Positions 43,001 to 52,640 of a stretch of 64,000 nt of DNA are shown piece by piece (the stretch's first letter is position 1; each line of letters opens with the position of its first letter). A model generated the notes under the pieces. That model did not search any database and was not told where the DNA came from. It saw only the letters and a program-made list of their open reading frames with translations. A program made the translations under genes and the position numbers. The DNA is taken from positions 618,875,000-618,938,999 of the forward strand of contig NC_064617.1 in assembly GCF_023898315.1 (NCBI RefSeq), read 5' to 3'. This DNA is from Schistocerca nitens (Eukaryota; Arthropoda; Insecta; Orthoptera; Acrididae).

Positions 43001-43122
43001 ACACGCTCCTCATCAGACGCGAATTCCCATCTTTGCCGTATACCACATGCGCGGTACCCCCCTGCCCCCCTCTCCACCCCGACCATTAATCCACTCGCTC
43101 GCGGCCACACTGCATTCCCGCG

Positions 43123-43170
43123 AGGGTTCGGACGATGTCGTGCGTCAGGGTTCGGACGATGTCGTGCGTC
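43123..43170. repeat. 24 bp tandem duplication
   Basis: Two identical units AGGGTTCGGACGATGTCGTG followed by CGTC, at 43123-43146 and 43147-43170. The right arm has a single unit (about 46312-46335), so the duplication arose in the left arm. Confidence 0.9.
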
Positions 43171-43218
43171 TAGCACTGAAAACTTTAGATGACCCGTCGA
43201 AAGCCAAATAATTATACA

Positions 43219-44026
43219 TGCATCACACATTGATACCGTTACGCAAAAATCACTAGAAACATTAAATAATCTAATTGCCATTGGACACAAGCGATTCCAC
43301 TTACCACCAGAATTAATCAAATTATATCATAACAGCATATTGACATCAATTGTAGGGTATGGATCAGGAATCTGGGCCCACAGGCTCACGAGGGTTATGC
43401 CTGCCATGGCTGCGAGAAGAGTGCAGCGGAACATGTTACTCAGATCAGTAGGGGCATACAGAACAACACCAGGAGGAGCCCTAACAGTACTGATGGGGCT
43501 CTGTCCGCTTGACATAAAAATCAATGAACAGGCAACATGGTACTGGGTAAAAAAGGGTAATAGGGATAAAATAGTTGATCTAATGGGGATTTACGTGGGG
43601 AACAAAATAGAAATCAAACGAAGGGGGGAAGAACTTTGGCAAGAACAATGGGATAATGAAGAAACTGGTCGTAGAACACATGAATTGCTGCCCAATATCA
43701 GGGAAAGGTTGCAATTAAAACACTTCTCACCGTCACGAGGACTGCTGCACTTCCTCACAGGTCATGGACCTTACCCGGCATACCTATGCCGGTTCGGGAA
43801 ACGGGCTACACCAGCGTGTGACTGTGGGGCCACACCAGGCACCCCGGAACACGTGGTGTATGAGTGCCACCTCTTCGACGACGTAGCGGCGCAATTTCGC
43901 CAGCAACTACCACACCATGACACGTATCACCTGCTCAGGCATGAGGACCATTTCACAATCTTGAACAAGTTGGCCAATGAGATCTCACTCAAAGTGTTAA
44001 GGGAATATCTCAGGAACAATGACTAA
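43219..44026 (+). pseudogene. LINE ORF2 C-terminal part (5'-truncated at insertion)
   Basis: The frame is open from the truncation point to the stop at 44026. It begins within the thumb/connection region (ETLNNLIAIGHKRFHLPPEL), continues YGSGIWAHR, RRVQRNMLLRSVGAYRTTPG and LTVLMGLCPLDIKI, and ends with the tail LLHFLTGHGPYPAYLCRFGK, ACDCGATPGTPEHVVYECHLFD, whose CxC...H...C cluster is the ORF2 zinc-binding tail. This pattern is typical of the R1/LOA group. RT core and endonuclease are missing because of the 5' truncation. The remaining frame has no internal stop, so the copy is young. Confidence 0.85.
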
Positions 44027-44568
44027 GATTTCACTACACCCAAATTGACTCCGCGCACCTGACCTGTTCCGCCGAGGCGTGGACTTGGCCAGCCGCCTCA
44101 CGACTGGAATCCGCCACGCCTGGGATTAGGGGGGGGGGGGGGGTGCGCCCAACTACCGATACCGATCTGAGACACTCACTGATTTTGACACTAGGTTAGG
44201 ATAGGTTAGACGTAGGATAAGTTAGGATAAAAACATTAGTAATAGTGCTGCAGCGATCTACAACTCCGGCCAGCCCGGTGCCAGAGGAACGTTCACCGGG
44301 ATTAGCTCGGTGAACAGGGCCAACAACGTAGGTTTATACTTTGCTGGCACATTTGTAACGCTGCAGGTAGAAGTAGCTTAGAATAAGTAGAATAAAATAA
44401 CATAGGAAGACAAATAGTAGTGCCCATAGTGAGAGCAATAGAAAACCAATATAGAGTAAGCTGTAGTACTAACACCCAACTGTATCAACTAGGACCCACT
44501 AATTGTATAAGGTGGTGGGTTGTAATGTATCATAATGTATTGAGAAATAAAGACGTTTTTTAAAAAAA
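44027..44568 (+). other. 3' UTR of the R1/LOA-like LINE
   Basis: Includes a G-run of about 14 at 44129-44142 and TTAGGATAGGTTAG-like words at 44193-44240. No structure was confirmed. Confidence 0.7.
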
Positions 44569-44579
44569 AAATAATTATA

Positions 44580-44697
44580 CAGGATGTTTCAGGAGAAATA
44601 GTAATTATTGTAGGAGATGGTAGTATAGACAAATTGCAGAAACAATGACATATAACATGTGTCCAATTTTTATTGAACATACATATAGCTGGGTTGT
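44580..44697. repeat. End fragment of a TIR transposon (left-arm copy)
   Basis: CAGGATGTTTCAGGAG... matches the right terminus (inverted) of the element at 45541-46269, preceded by TA. Only 118 bp of it is present before sequence changes to LINE. Confidence 0.75.
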
Positions 44698-45538
44698 AAT
44701 GAATCTAGACGTAGCCCTGGATGGAAAAATATTATGAACACCTCACATAAATAATGTGTTCCACTGAGAAAGACAATCTTATTAGCACTAGAAGCTGCTG
44801 TAGGGTAAAATGGCGTCTAAACCCAGTACTTCCTGGATATACACCTCTGTAAAAAGACCATTGGTAATTTATAGGCCTATAATATGAACAAAGTCGAACA
44901 GAAGGTGGCTGCTAGGGAGTCTGGCAAAGTGCAGAGACTGATCTGCTTTCACAAACAGATGGAATTAGCAGGACATCCACTCTTGGGATTGATATTACGC
45001 TAGACATGCCAGCCTTATACCTGTGGCTTAAAATGGAGACAGCGGCAGGGACATAAAGGCTAAAAATTGGAAATAGCTGGATATAGTTAGAATATACGGA
45101 ATCCCAAATCAGTATGGCGCTGGCTCGGGAAATGCCGACTAACTATACAATAACTTGTAGCTGTTTCAATAAACCTTGCCATGTAACAGTTGGAGGCAGG
45201 GAGAAGTGGAAGAACGAACCACTAAACCGTGCAGGAGACATAATATAGTGGTTTGCTGACAGGTCGAAAACAGATGATTGTACCGGGTCTGGTGTAATGC
45301 CTAGAATCTCTTTAGGGAAGATGGCCACAGTATTACATGACATCGTCTATCAGCAAGTGCACGGAGGAGAATTAGAGTAGACCCTACAAAAATCGTAGCA
45401 TCTACTTTTATTCAGACAGCCAAGCAGCTCTGAAATCTCTATCAGCCCGTACAACTAGATCGAAGGTCGTTGCAGAATGCCATGAAACATTTTCTTTCGG
45501 ACATGTCCGAAAGAACAGACACCACACATATATCCATA
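44698..45538 (+). pseudogene. LINE ORF2 fragment with RNase H domain, heavily decayed
   Basis: Scattered frames give SWIYTSVKRPLVIY (about 44830), an ITGAxSTTPT-like stretch (about 44950), and an RNase H start WFADRSKTDDCTGSGV (45248-45295) followed by ISLGKMATVLHDIVYQQVHGGELE and RQPSSSEIS (from SDSQAALKALS-like). This is the ribonuclease H of I-group LINEs. Stops in almost every segment make it an old remnant. It forms most of the spacer between the two arms. Confidence 0.65.
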
Positions 45539-45540
45539 TA

Positions 45541-46269
45541 CAGGGTGTTTCAGGAGGAATAGTAGATATTTTAGCACGTGGTAGTACAGACGAAATGCAT
45601 AAAAAAATTCCATATAAATGCGTCCACTTTTTATTGAGGACAGAGATACAGCTGTTAGTACGTAACCCTAACAAACTCAAATCAAAGGCAAATGAGGACG
45701 TTCAAAGTTGATTTTCAAAAATTTCCCCACCAACTTCAATGGACATTTGACTTCTCTTGATAACACCACGTGTAGCTCTTCTGAGGTCGTCTTTGCGTTC
45801 TTTTATTTGGGCTGCACTATTCATAATCCGAACGATCAAATCGGCTCTTGGGTTTACTTTTTCTTTGTAGACTTCGCCTTTAACCATCCCCACAGGCACA
45901 AATCCAAAGAGTGAACGTCCAGGGACCTTAAAGGCCAAGAAAAGTGCCCATATCTAATGATCGATCTTCCAGAAAATATTAGGTTTGGATAATGTGTCAC
46001 CTGACGACTAGAATTTGCAGGAGCCCCGTCATGCTGGAGGAACATAGGCATTCCTGAGCCAAATAAACCTCTTCCAATAACGCTGGAAGTCATTTTCAAG
46101 GAAATGTAGACAACTGGGTCCTGTAAGGACCAACATACGAAACGGAAATGCATTGAACCCAGCTGTATGTACGAAATAAAAATTGGACACATGTTATATG
46201 GCATTTCTTCTGCAACTTGTCTATACTACCACCTCCTACAATATTTACTATTCCTCCTGAAACATCCTG
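45541..46269 (-). mobile_element. Deletion derivative of a mariner-related TIR transposon
   Basis: Inverted ends of about 110 bp (CAGGGTGTTTCAGGAGGAAT at 45541; the inverse ending CATCCTG at 46269), flanked by TA at 45539-45540 and 46270-46271. The inside holds only the C-terminal third of a transposase on the minus strand. Total 729 bp. Half of its right end also occurs at 44580-44697 in the other arm. Confidence 0.82.
45702..46204 (-). pseudogene. C-terminal transposase remnant of the TIR transposon
   Basis: Read in two minus-strand pieces (45854-46204 then 45702-45938). FLQHDGAPANSSRQVTHY carries the second catalytic Asp motif (QxDGAP). WPLRSLDVHSLDLCLWGWLK corresponds to WPARSPDLxPxDFFLWG, the third catalytic region. 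GEVYKEKVNPRADLIVRI and IEVGGEIFENQL form the end. The first catalytic Asp and the DNA-binding domain are deleted; one frameshift near 45900. Confidence 0.75.
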
Positions 46270-47387
46270 TATAATTATTTGGGTCTCGGCGGCTCATCTA
46301 AAGTTTTCCGTGCTAGGCGCACGACATCGTCCAAACCCACGCGGGAATACAGTGTGGCCGCGAGCGAGTGGAATAATGGTCGGGGGGCTTGGTCTCATAA
46401 GTTAGATTAACTAGTGTGTTTGCTTACTTGGTCCCATACGTTCTCACCACAAATTACAAAATTTTAAATCCAAAATACTGCATCTCGGTTCCTACAATGG
46501 TGCAATAAGTGCGCACTGGTTAGATGTAACTGATGTGAGTCTCCATCTCGGATTGTGGTTAAGGGCGACCCCCAAGCGCATGGACACGAACAACTGGGAG
46601 CGGAAACTTAATGTAATCGGAACCGTGTTGAAGGACCATGACATGCGATCGTTAGACTGACTGCATAAAGTTGTGACAGTGTGGACGTCGGTCCTTCGAT
46701 ATTGAAGATGCAATTGTTTTTTGAGGCAATATAGGTGATTTGCGAACATTTGTCTTGCCATCAAAATAACGGGACTCCAACGCCATCCAATCGTTAGTCA
46801 TACCTTCGTGCCGGAGCTAACCCATGCCATATACATGCGAATTAGATTGCAGTTCATATTTAGTCAAATAACGAATGGTCAGTATACAAGTACGCCGGCC
46901 AGTGTGGATTCAAATAGAGTGGACATTTCATCACTGGTTAATATTCTGATGACTAATGACATGATACCCGTTACAATTGCTCCAAAGCACCTGTGAGTAG
47001 AGTCTCACGTTGGTTACTATAAGAACACGCAGGCAGTGATATCGGGTCACTGCGGTCAGAGCCAAGGTGATTTCTTTCTGTTTATGGCGAAGCGTCTGCT
47101 GCAGTGTCCACGCTCAGCCAACATAAACAAATCGCGGCGGCATTGGGCACTGCTGATCGCTGCGCTTGTCGCGAGCCTCGACAACAAGAGCGCACTGTCT
47201 CTGCTAACGATACTATGGAGTTAATACATCTTACTTAATGTAATATGCAGGACGTGGGTTGGGTGAAAATTCAGTTAGTAACTTCCCATCGCAGTAAAAT
47301 ACTTTACAGTCATATTTGATGAATTATTTATTGTTGGTTGTCTCTCTAATGTTAATAGTATTGATTCAGATTGTGCATGAACACGAA

Positions 47388-47394
47388 AACACAC

Positions 47395-47442
<48 letters not shown>
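47388..47442. repeat. (AC)n microsatellite
   Basis: About 25 AC units with a GC interruption near the left end. The homologous left-arm tract is about 11 units. Confidence 0.9.
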
Positions 47443-47446
<4 letters not shown>

Positions 47447-47679
47447 ACAGTCATTGATTCTAGTGAGGCTGACAACTACTGTATGTTGAACAACACATGC
47501 ACCAGTCAGTTCCTCAGTTGGCGTCGAGTGGATGGGATTTTTAAATTACATTGCATTGCAAGAATTGTAAGGAGGAGCCTGAAAGTAAATGGACTTGTAT
47601 GCTAAAGAGCTGCGACAAAGCAAAGCTTGACCGATTATCAGATAATTGTCCACATGGGTTTTGTGGACGAGTATACTTT

Positions 47680-48042
47680 AAGTAGCTGCGCGGGATTAGC
47701 CGAGCGGTTGCCGGCACGGTAGCTCAGCGTGTTCGGTCAGAGGGTTACGTGCCCTCTGTAATGAAAAAACTGAGTTAATTGATCATCAACGAACTTAAAA
47801 CGGATGACTTACGATGTCCACCCCGAGCAGACACAACGAACAAAAGCGAACAAAATTACATTAAAAAAAAAAAGCGGTCTGGGGCTGCGTGGCTGATCCC
47901 GGCGGAGGTTCGAGTCCTCCCTCGGGCATGAGTGTGTGTGTTTGTCCTTAGGATAAATTAGGTTAAGTAGTGTGTAAGCTTAGGTACTGATGACCTTAGC
48001 AGTTGAGTACCATAAGACTTCACACACATTTGAACATTTTTT
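47680..48042 (+). repeat. tRNA-derived SINE, type B, with a nested SINE; 8 bp target duplication
   Basis: Head GCGCGGGATTAGCCGAGCGGT from 47687, then the nested type C (47709-47872), then GCGGTCTGGGGC, B-box GGTTCGAGTCC and the tail. Flanked by TATACTTT at 47672-47679 and 48043-48050. Confidence 0.88.
47709..47872 (+). repeat. tRNA-derived SINE, type C, nested in type B, 6 bp target duplication AGCGGT
   Basis: Starts TGCCGGCACGGTAGCTCAG and ends in an 11-12 base A-tail. Flanked by AGCGGT at 47703-47708 and 47873-47878 (the first A may be part of the tail). Absent from the left-arm copy of this SINE at 29573-29718. Confidence 0.88.
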
Positions 48043-48096
48043 TATACTTTCAATAACCAACCCACCCACGATCATTACGTAAGATTTCTCGAACGC

Positions 48097-48359
48097 TTAG
48101 GGAATTGATTTCATTAAGTCGTCGACAGTGTAGCGTGATGGTTTACTTCCCAATATATGTTTTCTATATTTGTCCAAAGGTCGCTTGCTTTTGTAGATCC
48201 ACGTGGCAATGGCCTTGTTACCTCTGCCCACATATTCTCTATCTGGTTGATGTTTGGTGATCGTGGAACAAACGGCAACAGCTTTATCCTCTCTTGGGCC
48301 TGAAACCAATCTCGCACTGCTCTGCTACGATGGATGGGGCTCTGCTCCTGTAAATAAAC
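48097..48359 (-). pseudogene. Old Tc1-like transposase, C-terminal part, split by a younger element
   Basis: On the minus strand it reads LQEQSPIHRSRAVRDWFQAQ (the QQDNAPIH-type second catalytic motif with Asp replaced by Glu) then LLPFVPRSPNINQIENMWAE (third catalytic motif), followed by a frameshifted end. The younger Tc1-like element inserted at TA 48360-48361 separates it from its upstream part at 49784-50040. Confidence 0.75.
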
Positions 48360-48361
48360 TA

Positions 48362-49781
48362 CACTCCTGGAAATTGAAATAAGAACACCGTGAATTCATT
48401 GTCCCAGGAAGGGGAAACTTTATTGACACATTCCTGGGGTCAGATACATCACATGATCACATTGACAGAACCACAGGCACATAGACACAGGCAACAGAGC
48501 ATGCACAATGTCGGCACTAGTACAGTGTATATCCACCTTTCGCAGCAATGCAGGCTGCTATTCTCCCATGGAGACGATCGTAGAGATGCTGGATGTAGTC
48601 CTGTGGAACGGCTTGCCATGCCATTTACACCTGGCGCCTCAGTTGGACCAGCGTTCGTGCTGGACGTGCAGACCGCGTGAGACGACGCTTCATCCAGTCC
48701 CAAACATGCTCAATGGGGGACAGATCCGGAGATCTTGCTGGCCAGGGTAGTTGACTTACACCTTCTAGAGCACGTTGGGTGGCACGGGATACATGCGGAC
48801 GTGCATTGTCCTGTTGGAACAGCAAGTTCCCTTGCCGGTCTAGGAATGGTAGAACGATGGGTTCGATGACGGTTTGGATGTACCGTGCACTATTCAGTGT
48901 CCCCTCGACGATCACCAGTGGTGTACGGCCAGTGTAGGAGATCGCTCCCCACACCATGATGCCGGGTGTTGGCCCTGTGTGCCTCGGTCGTATGCAGTCC
49001 TGATTGTGGCGCTCACCTGCACGGCGCCAAACACGCATACGACCATCATTGGCACCAAGGCAGAAGCGACTCTCATCGCTGAAGACGACACGTCTCCATT
49101 CGTCCCTCCATTCACGCCTGTCGCGACACCACTGGAGGCGGGCTGCACGATGTTGGGGCGTGAGCGGAAGACGGCCTAACGGTGTGCGGGACCGTAGCCC
49201 AGCTTCATGGAGACGGTTGCGAATGGTCCTCGCCGATACCCCAGGAGCAACAGTGTCCCTAATTTGCTGGGAAGTGGCGGTGCGGTCCCCTACGGCACTG
49301 CGTAGGATCCTACGGTCTTGGCGTGCATCCGTGCGTCGCTGCGGTCCGGTCCCAGGTCGACGGGCACGTGCACCTTCCGCCGACCACTGGCGACAACATC
49401 GATGTACTGTGGAGACCTCACGCCCCACGTGTTGAGCAATTCGGCGGTACGTCCACCCGGCCTCCCGCATGCCCACTATACGCCCTCGCTCAAAGTCCGT
49501 CAACTGCACATACGGTTCACGTCCACGCTGTCGCGGCATGCTACCAGTGTTAAAGACTGCGATGGAGCTCCGTATGCCACGGCAAACTGGCTGACACTGA
49601 CGGCGGCGGTGCACAAATGCTGCGCAGCTAGCGCCATTCGACGGCCAACACCGCGGTTCCTGGTGTGTCCGCTGTGCCGTGCGTGTGATCATTGCTTGTA
49701 CAGCCCTCTCGCAGTGTCCGGAGCAAGTATGGTGGGTCTGACACACCGGTGTCAATGTGTTCTTTTTTCCATTTCCAGGAG
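48362..49781 (-). mobile_element. Young Tc1-like DNA transposon
   Basis: Terminal inverted repeats of about 28 bp (CACTCCTGGAAATTGAAAT at 48362 and the inverse of CACTCCTGGAAATGGAAAA ending at 49781), with TA target duplications at 48360-48361 and 49782-49783. Size 1420 bp, typical for Tc1. GC content is visibly higher than in the surroundings. It carries a nearly intact transposase. Confidence 0.95.
48517..49539 (-). pseudogene. Tc1-like transposase with a single premature stop
   Basis: The most likely start is the ATG at 49539-49537 (MPRQRGREPYVQLTDFERG), although an open frame extends upstream to 49755. Two helix-turn-helix modules follow (RGRIVGMREAGWTYRRIAQH; SARTIRNRLHEAGLR). The catalytic triad is recognisable: VVFSDESRFCLG (first Asp), LFQQDNARPHVSR (second Asp), SPDLSPIEHVWDWM (third, Glu). 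A TAA at 48625-48627 ends the protein at 304 residues. The same frame stays open beyond it to a TAG at 48517-48519, with the family's usual GGYTLY-type end, so about 36 C-terminal residues are lost. Whether the shortened protein is active is unknown. Confidence 0.9.
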
Positions 49782-49783
49782 TG

Positions 49784-50040
49784 TATTATCTCGTTAGTCC
49801 ATGTATTTATATTTAAATAACGTATTTGTAATAAGCACATTGGATTATTATTTTCCACAGTGTTTAAGAATTCAGGCCCTGTCTTAGATAAGTGATCTAT
49901 ATTCAACAGTCCGATTAAGAATGTGATTTGCCCAGTCTATCACATGATGAGAGTCGTAGTCAGATATCCACATTAAGACTGCCTAGCTGAATCCGATTAG
50001 AACTATCTGGTATCGAAACGAAATTACAGAAATGGGATAA
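49784..50040 (-). pseudogene. Old Tc1-like transposase, middle part (other half of 48097-48359)
   Basis: The minus-strand frame at about 49784-49906 (FLNTVENNNPMCLLQIRYLNINTWTNEI) leads straight to the TA where the younger element inserted. It resumes on the other side with YLQEQSPIHRS. The upstream part is too decayed to read. Confidence 0.5.
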
Positions 50041-50149
50041 TTTGAACGTCTGTATTGCAACAATGCTGCGCACATAAATTCCTATATGGAGTAACAGGTA
50101 GCAACTGTCTAAGAAAAAGTGAGAAATATGTCTTCCAGCAGCAATGTAA

Positions 50150-50250
50150 CGTAATTATAACCCACATTTATGTGATGGAAATACTGAATCGAACAATACA
50201 CATCTATTTCAGTGGTGAGAAGATACACCATATCGGATTTGCTGATGACA
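50150..50250 (+). pseudogene. LINE reverse transcriptase fragment around the FADD motif
   Basis: Plus-strand IHIYFSGEKIHHIGFADDIM resembles the RT active-site strand. No other RT motif is recognisable, and it runs into an ATA repeat. Confidence 0.5.
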
Positions 50251-50284
50251 TAATGACAATAATAATAATAATAATAATAATAAT
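50250..50284. repeat. (AAT)n microsatellite
   Basis: Ten to eleven AAT units, immediately before the 5' end of the LINE at 50286. Such trinucleotide tracts often form the 3' tail of LINEs, so it may be the tail of the RT fragment upstream. Confidence 0.85.
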
Positions 50285-50285
50285 C

Positions 50286-51420
50286 GCGTGTGGCGGATAG
50301 GGGAAACCCTCCCCCATATGGGTGGTACCGAGGAAATCAAATACTAGGGGTGAACCAAATACTAACACAATCCTGAACGGCTACCAAATCCGTTGAACCC
50401 AAAATCCAGACACGTCTGAGTGAAAATCACCGCTACTCTGGTCACCGTCTCTTAGCTCATAGAGCTTGGTTGAAAATATTTGCTTTCAAAGGCTTCAACA
50501 CCCTCTGGTCCTGTCCGGTCCTGGTATCACCCAAGCCAAACCAATGAAACACAAGCAAACATGAACTATGCAAGCAAAGTCAACTTTACCCCAGGTGGTA
50601 CACAACCCGACTGTCGACAGGCGGCAGTTGGATTTTCAGATTCTGGGGAGTCCAGGTTAGCACGGCAGAGAATATCGAAGATCTCTGGTAAATTTCCCTA
50701 CAAGGAAGAAACATGCATTTAAAAGTAAACATCGATACTTTGATCCAAACACGAAAACTAAATAATCTCACAAAAGAAATCCACCGACAAAAAATTCTCA
50801 TCCTTGCTCTTCAAGAACCACGACTAACTGACAATGAAACCTTGCATTAGGGAAACCATTGCGTCTTCAAAAGCAAAATACAACAAAAGGTAGCGAAAGG
50901 CGTACCAATCTTCGGCATTGCATTTCTCGAACACAGATCTATCATCAACTCTGTCAAAGAAATCACACCCATCAACAATGAAAAGGTTCAAATGACTCTG
51001 AGCACTATGGGACTTAACACCGGAGGTCATCAGTCCCCTAGAACTTAGAAATCGGCCACCGGGGCCGACACATCAACAAGCGACTTAATACTATGCTCAT
51101 TCAGAGCCACAGTAAAAAATATACGCTCATCAATGCACGTGTCCCCACCAACAACGAAAATAAGAAAAACTCCGAAAATGTCGAAAAATTCTGGAACACA
51201 CTCGAAAATACTATGAGCAAAATTCACCAGGATGACGTGAAAATACTAGTGGGAGACTTCAACTCTCTATTTGGGACAGAAAAAACCTGTAGAAAAATCT
51301 TTGGCACAAATTCAACACACCGAAACGATTAGACCAACGGCACACGTCTGACTGACATTTGCCAACAATTCAACCACAAGAGGACGTCTTCCCACTTTAG
51401 GAAAAAACCAGTTCCCAGGT
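50286..51420 (+). pseudogene. LINE 5' region and endonuclease (same family as LINE copy 2)
   Basis: 50286-50700 is a 5' region sharing GGTGGTACCGAGGAAAT with LINE copy 2. The endonuclease follows: VNIDTLIQTRKLNNLTKEI, ILALQEPRLTDNE (metal-ligand Glu), YTLINARVPTNNENKKN, and KILVGDFNSLFG with the GDFN motif, to about 51420. The catalytic SDH end and the RT are missing. A deleted SINE interrupts at 50979-51070. From 51089 on, the sequence also exists in the left arm. Confidence 0.75.
50979..51070 (-). repeat. tRNA-derived SINE, type A, internally deleted, 9 bp target duplication
   Basis: The tail half and the last few bases of the head are present, but the tRNA body is gone (junction near 51048). 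Flanked by CATCAACAA at 50970-50978 and 51071-51079. Confidence 0.8.
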
Positions 51421-52640
51421 AACATGCTTAGCTAACAGGTGCAAGCTGCTTTCGTTCGCCTTTCACGACTCGCTGAAAGCCAGATTTTTAATTCTTTTGT
51501 AGCACAGCTACAAGCAGGCTGATAAAAACTCAATAAGGGAATCGTAAGACAACGCTCGAGCAAAATTCGCCTTGCTACTTTCAGAGCGAAAACCTTACGG
51601 TACTGCCAAATTCATAATGCCACTTTTGTTTTCTGCCGACATATTTTTTGTTGTTGTGAATACATAATTTTATCTATGAAATGTCACATTTTCATAATAC
51701 TTACGAATGGTACAGGAAATGAAATAAATACAGATCTTTTCGAAGTCAAAAGTTGGTAATATCCTACTAATTAGTGTTAAAATAGGTTCAATCGTCTCAC
51801 AGACACTTAATGCTTTATTACGATAGACTGCCGTCGTGATGTTTCTGTAGTAAGCTGAATTTAATTTGTATTAGTACAGTGAATATTTTAATTGCATTTT
51901 CCATTAGTTTACTAAACGCAACAGTAATTATCAAAGAGAAATTAATCAGCAGCGGAATTTTCTTTCACGATATCTAAAACGATCTGACAATGCTAAAGTT
52001 GTTTACAAATTCTACGCCTGTAGAAACCTTCTGGTTCTAACGATGTCATTAAACCAGAGTAGTTTTAAGAGTATTTACGTCTAGAAATGAATTGCCTTGA
52101 CGGTTGATCGATCAAGAGCGGGAAAGGTAAAATTTTACAAATATATGACGAGAGGGACAAGTGCTTGAGAGAGGACTTCCCTATCAATACAAGTGCCTGA
52201 CAGACGATGTTTCTATCAATCTCCTGGATTGTTTTGTTTCTCAAATCAACAGAGTGCGTTATCGTGCAGTAGCACAGGTGATGTAGTTTTGTTGCTCGAT
52301 TTTCTTACACTCCGACCGAAAGGAATGCTCGATGAGTGACCTGATGACGTTCAATAATAGCCACTCCGTTGATTTTTGTTGTTTCGAATTAGAGCATGCA
52401 GTACTCCTACACTAGACTTCTGAACTTTGCCTGTTGAATGCAAATGTCGCATGATGGTTAAATGGTAATCTATCACATATATCAGTAGTCGAGACTTGCT
52501 TAATGTGGAAAATCATTCATGCCAGAACGATCTTTGTTAAAACACGAATATCTTTTTCTGGCGTATTTTTACCAAAAGCACTCGCTGCAAACACAGTTCA
52601 AATCTTTCTAGCTGCCTCCTCTGCATTCACCCCTCTGTTA
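51421..52640. other. Unassigned right-arm sequence
   Basis: Homologous to 27592-29120 in the left arm. No coding content was recognised in either copy, and open frames are not conserved between them, which argues against a gene. Confidence 0.5.

Larger units (their letters stand above)
43219..44568 (+). mobile_element. 5'-truncated R1/LOA-like LINE with poly(A) and 13 bp target duplication
   Basis: Bounded by AAATAATTATACA at 43206-43218 and 44569-44581, with an A-run at the 3' end (overlapping the duplication) and an AATAAA-type signal at 44546. The right arm shows the unoccupied site (46268-46280 region, reverse strand). A textbook target-primed insertion, truncated to the last 1.35 kb. 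Confidence 0.92.
27592..44697 (+). repeat. Left arm of a large imperfect inverted duplication
   Basis: Blocks of this arm recur in reverse complement and reversed order in 46155-52640. 27592-29572 matches 51089-52640. 29573-30443 matches 46908-47988. 40665-40884 matches about 46671-46907. 42634-42900 matches about 46420-46670. 43070-43218 matches about 46280-46390. 44569-44697 matches 46155-46280. Left-only material includes Gypsy copy 1, several SINEs, two LINE fragments and 27915-28135. Confidence 0.8.
46155..52640 (-). repeat. Right arm of the large inverted duplication
   Basis: The reverse-complement, reversed-order counterpart of 27592-44697 (block pairs listed there). Right-only material includes 47989-51088 (two Tc1-like elements, an RT fragment and a LINE 5' part). 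It lacks everything equivalent to 30444-40664, with the junction at 46907/46908 joining a 15 bp SINE stub to the 30443 side. Confidence 0.8.

Noticed and set aside
42914..43211. Overlapping plus-strand frames of 92 and 96 codons and a minus-strand frame of 107 codons.
   Set aside because: They cover a SINE-like fragment and a 24 bp tandem duplication, and the frames are not kept in the right arm.
48874..49797. Several plus-strand open frames of 76-159 codons.
   Set aside because: They are antisense shadows of the GC-richer Tc1-like transposase on the minus strand.
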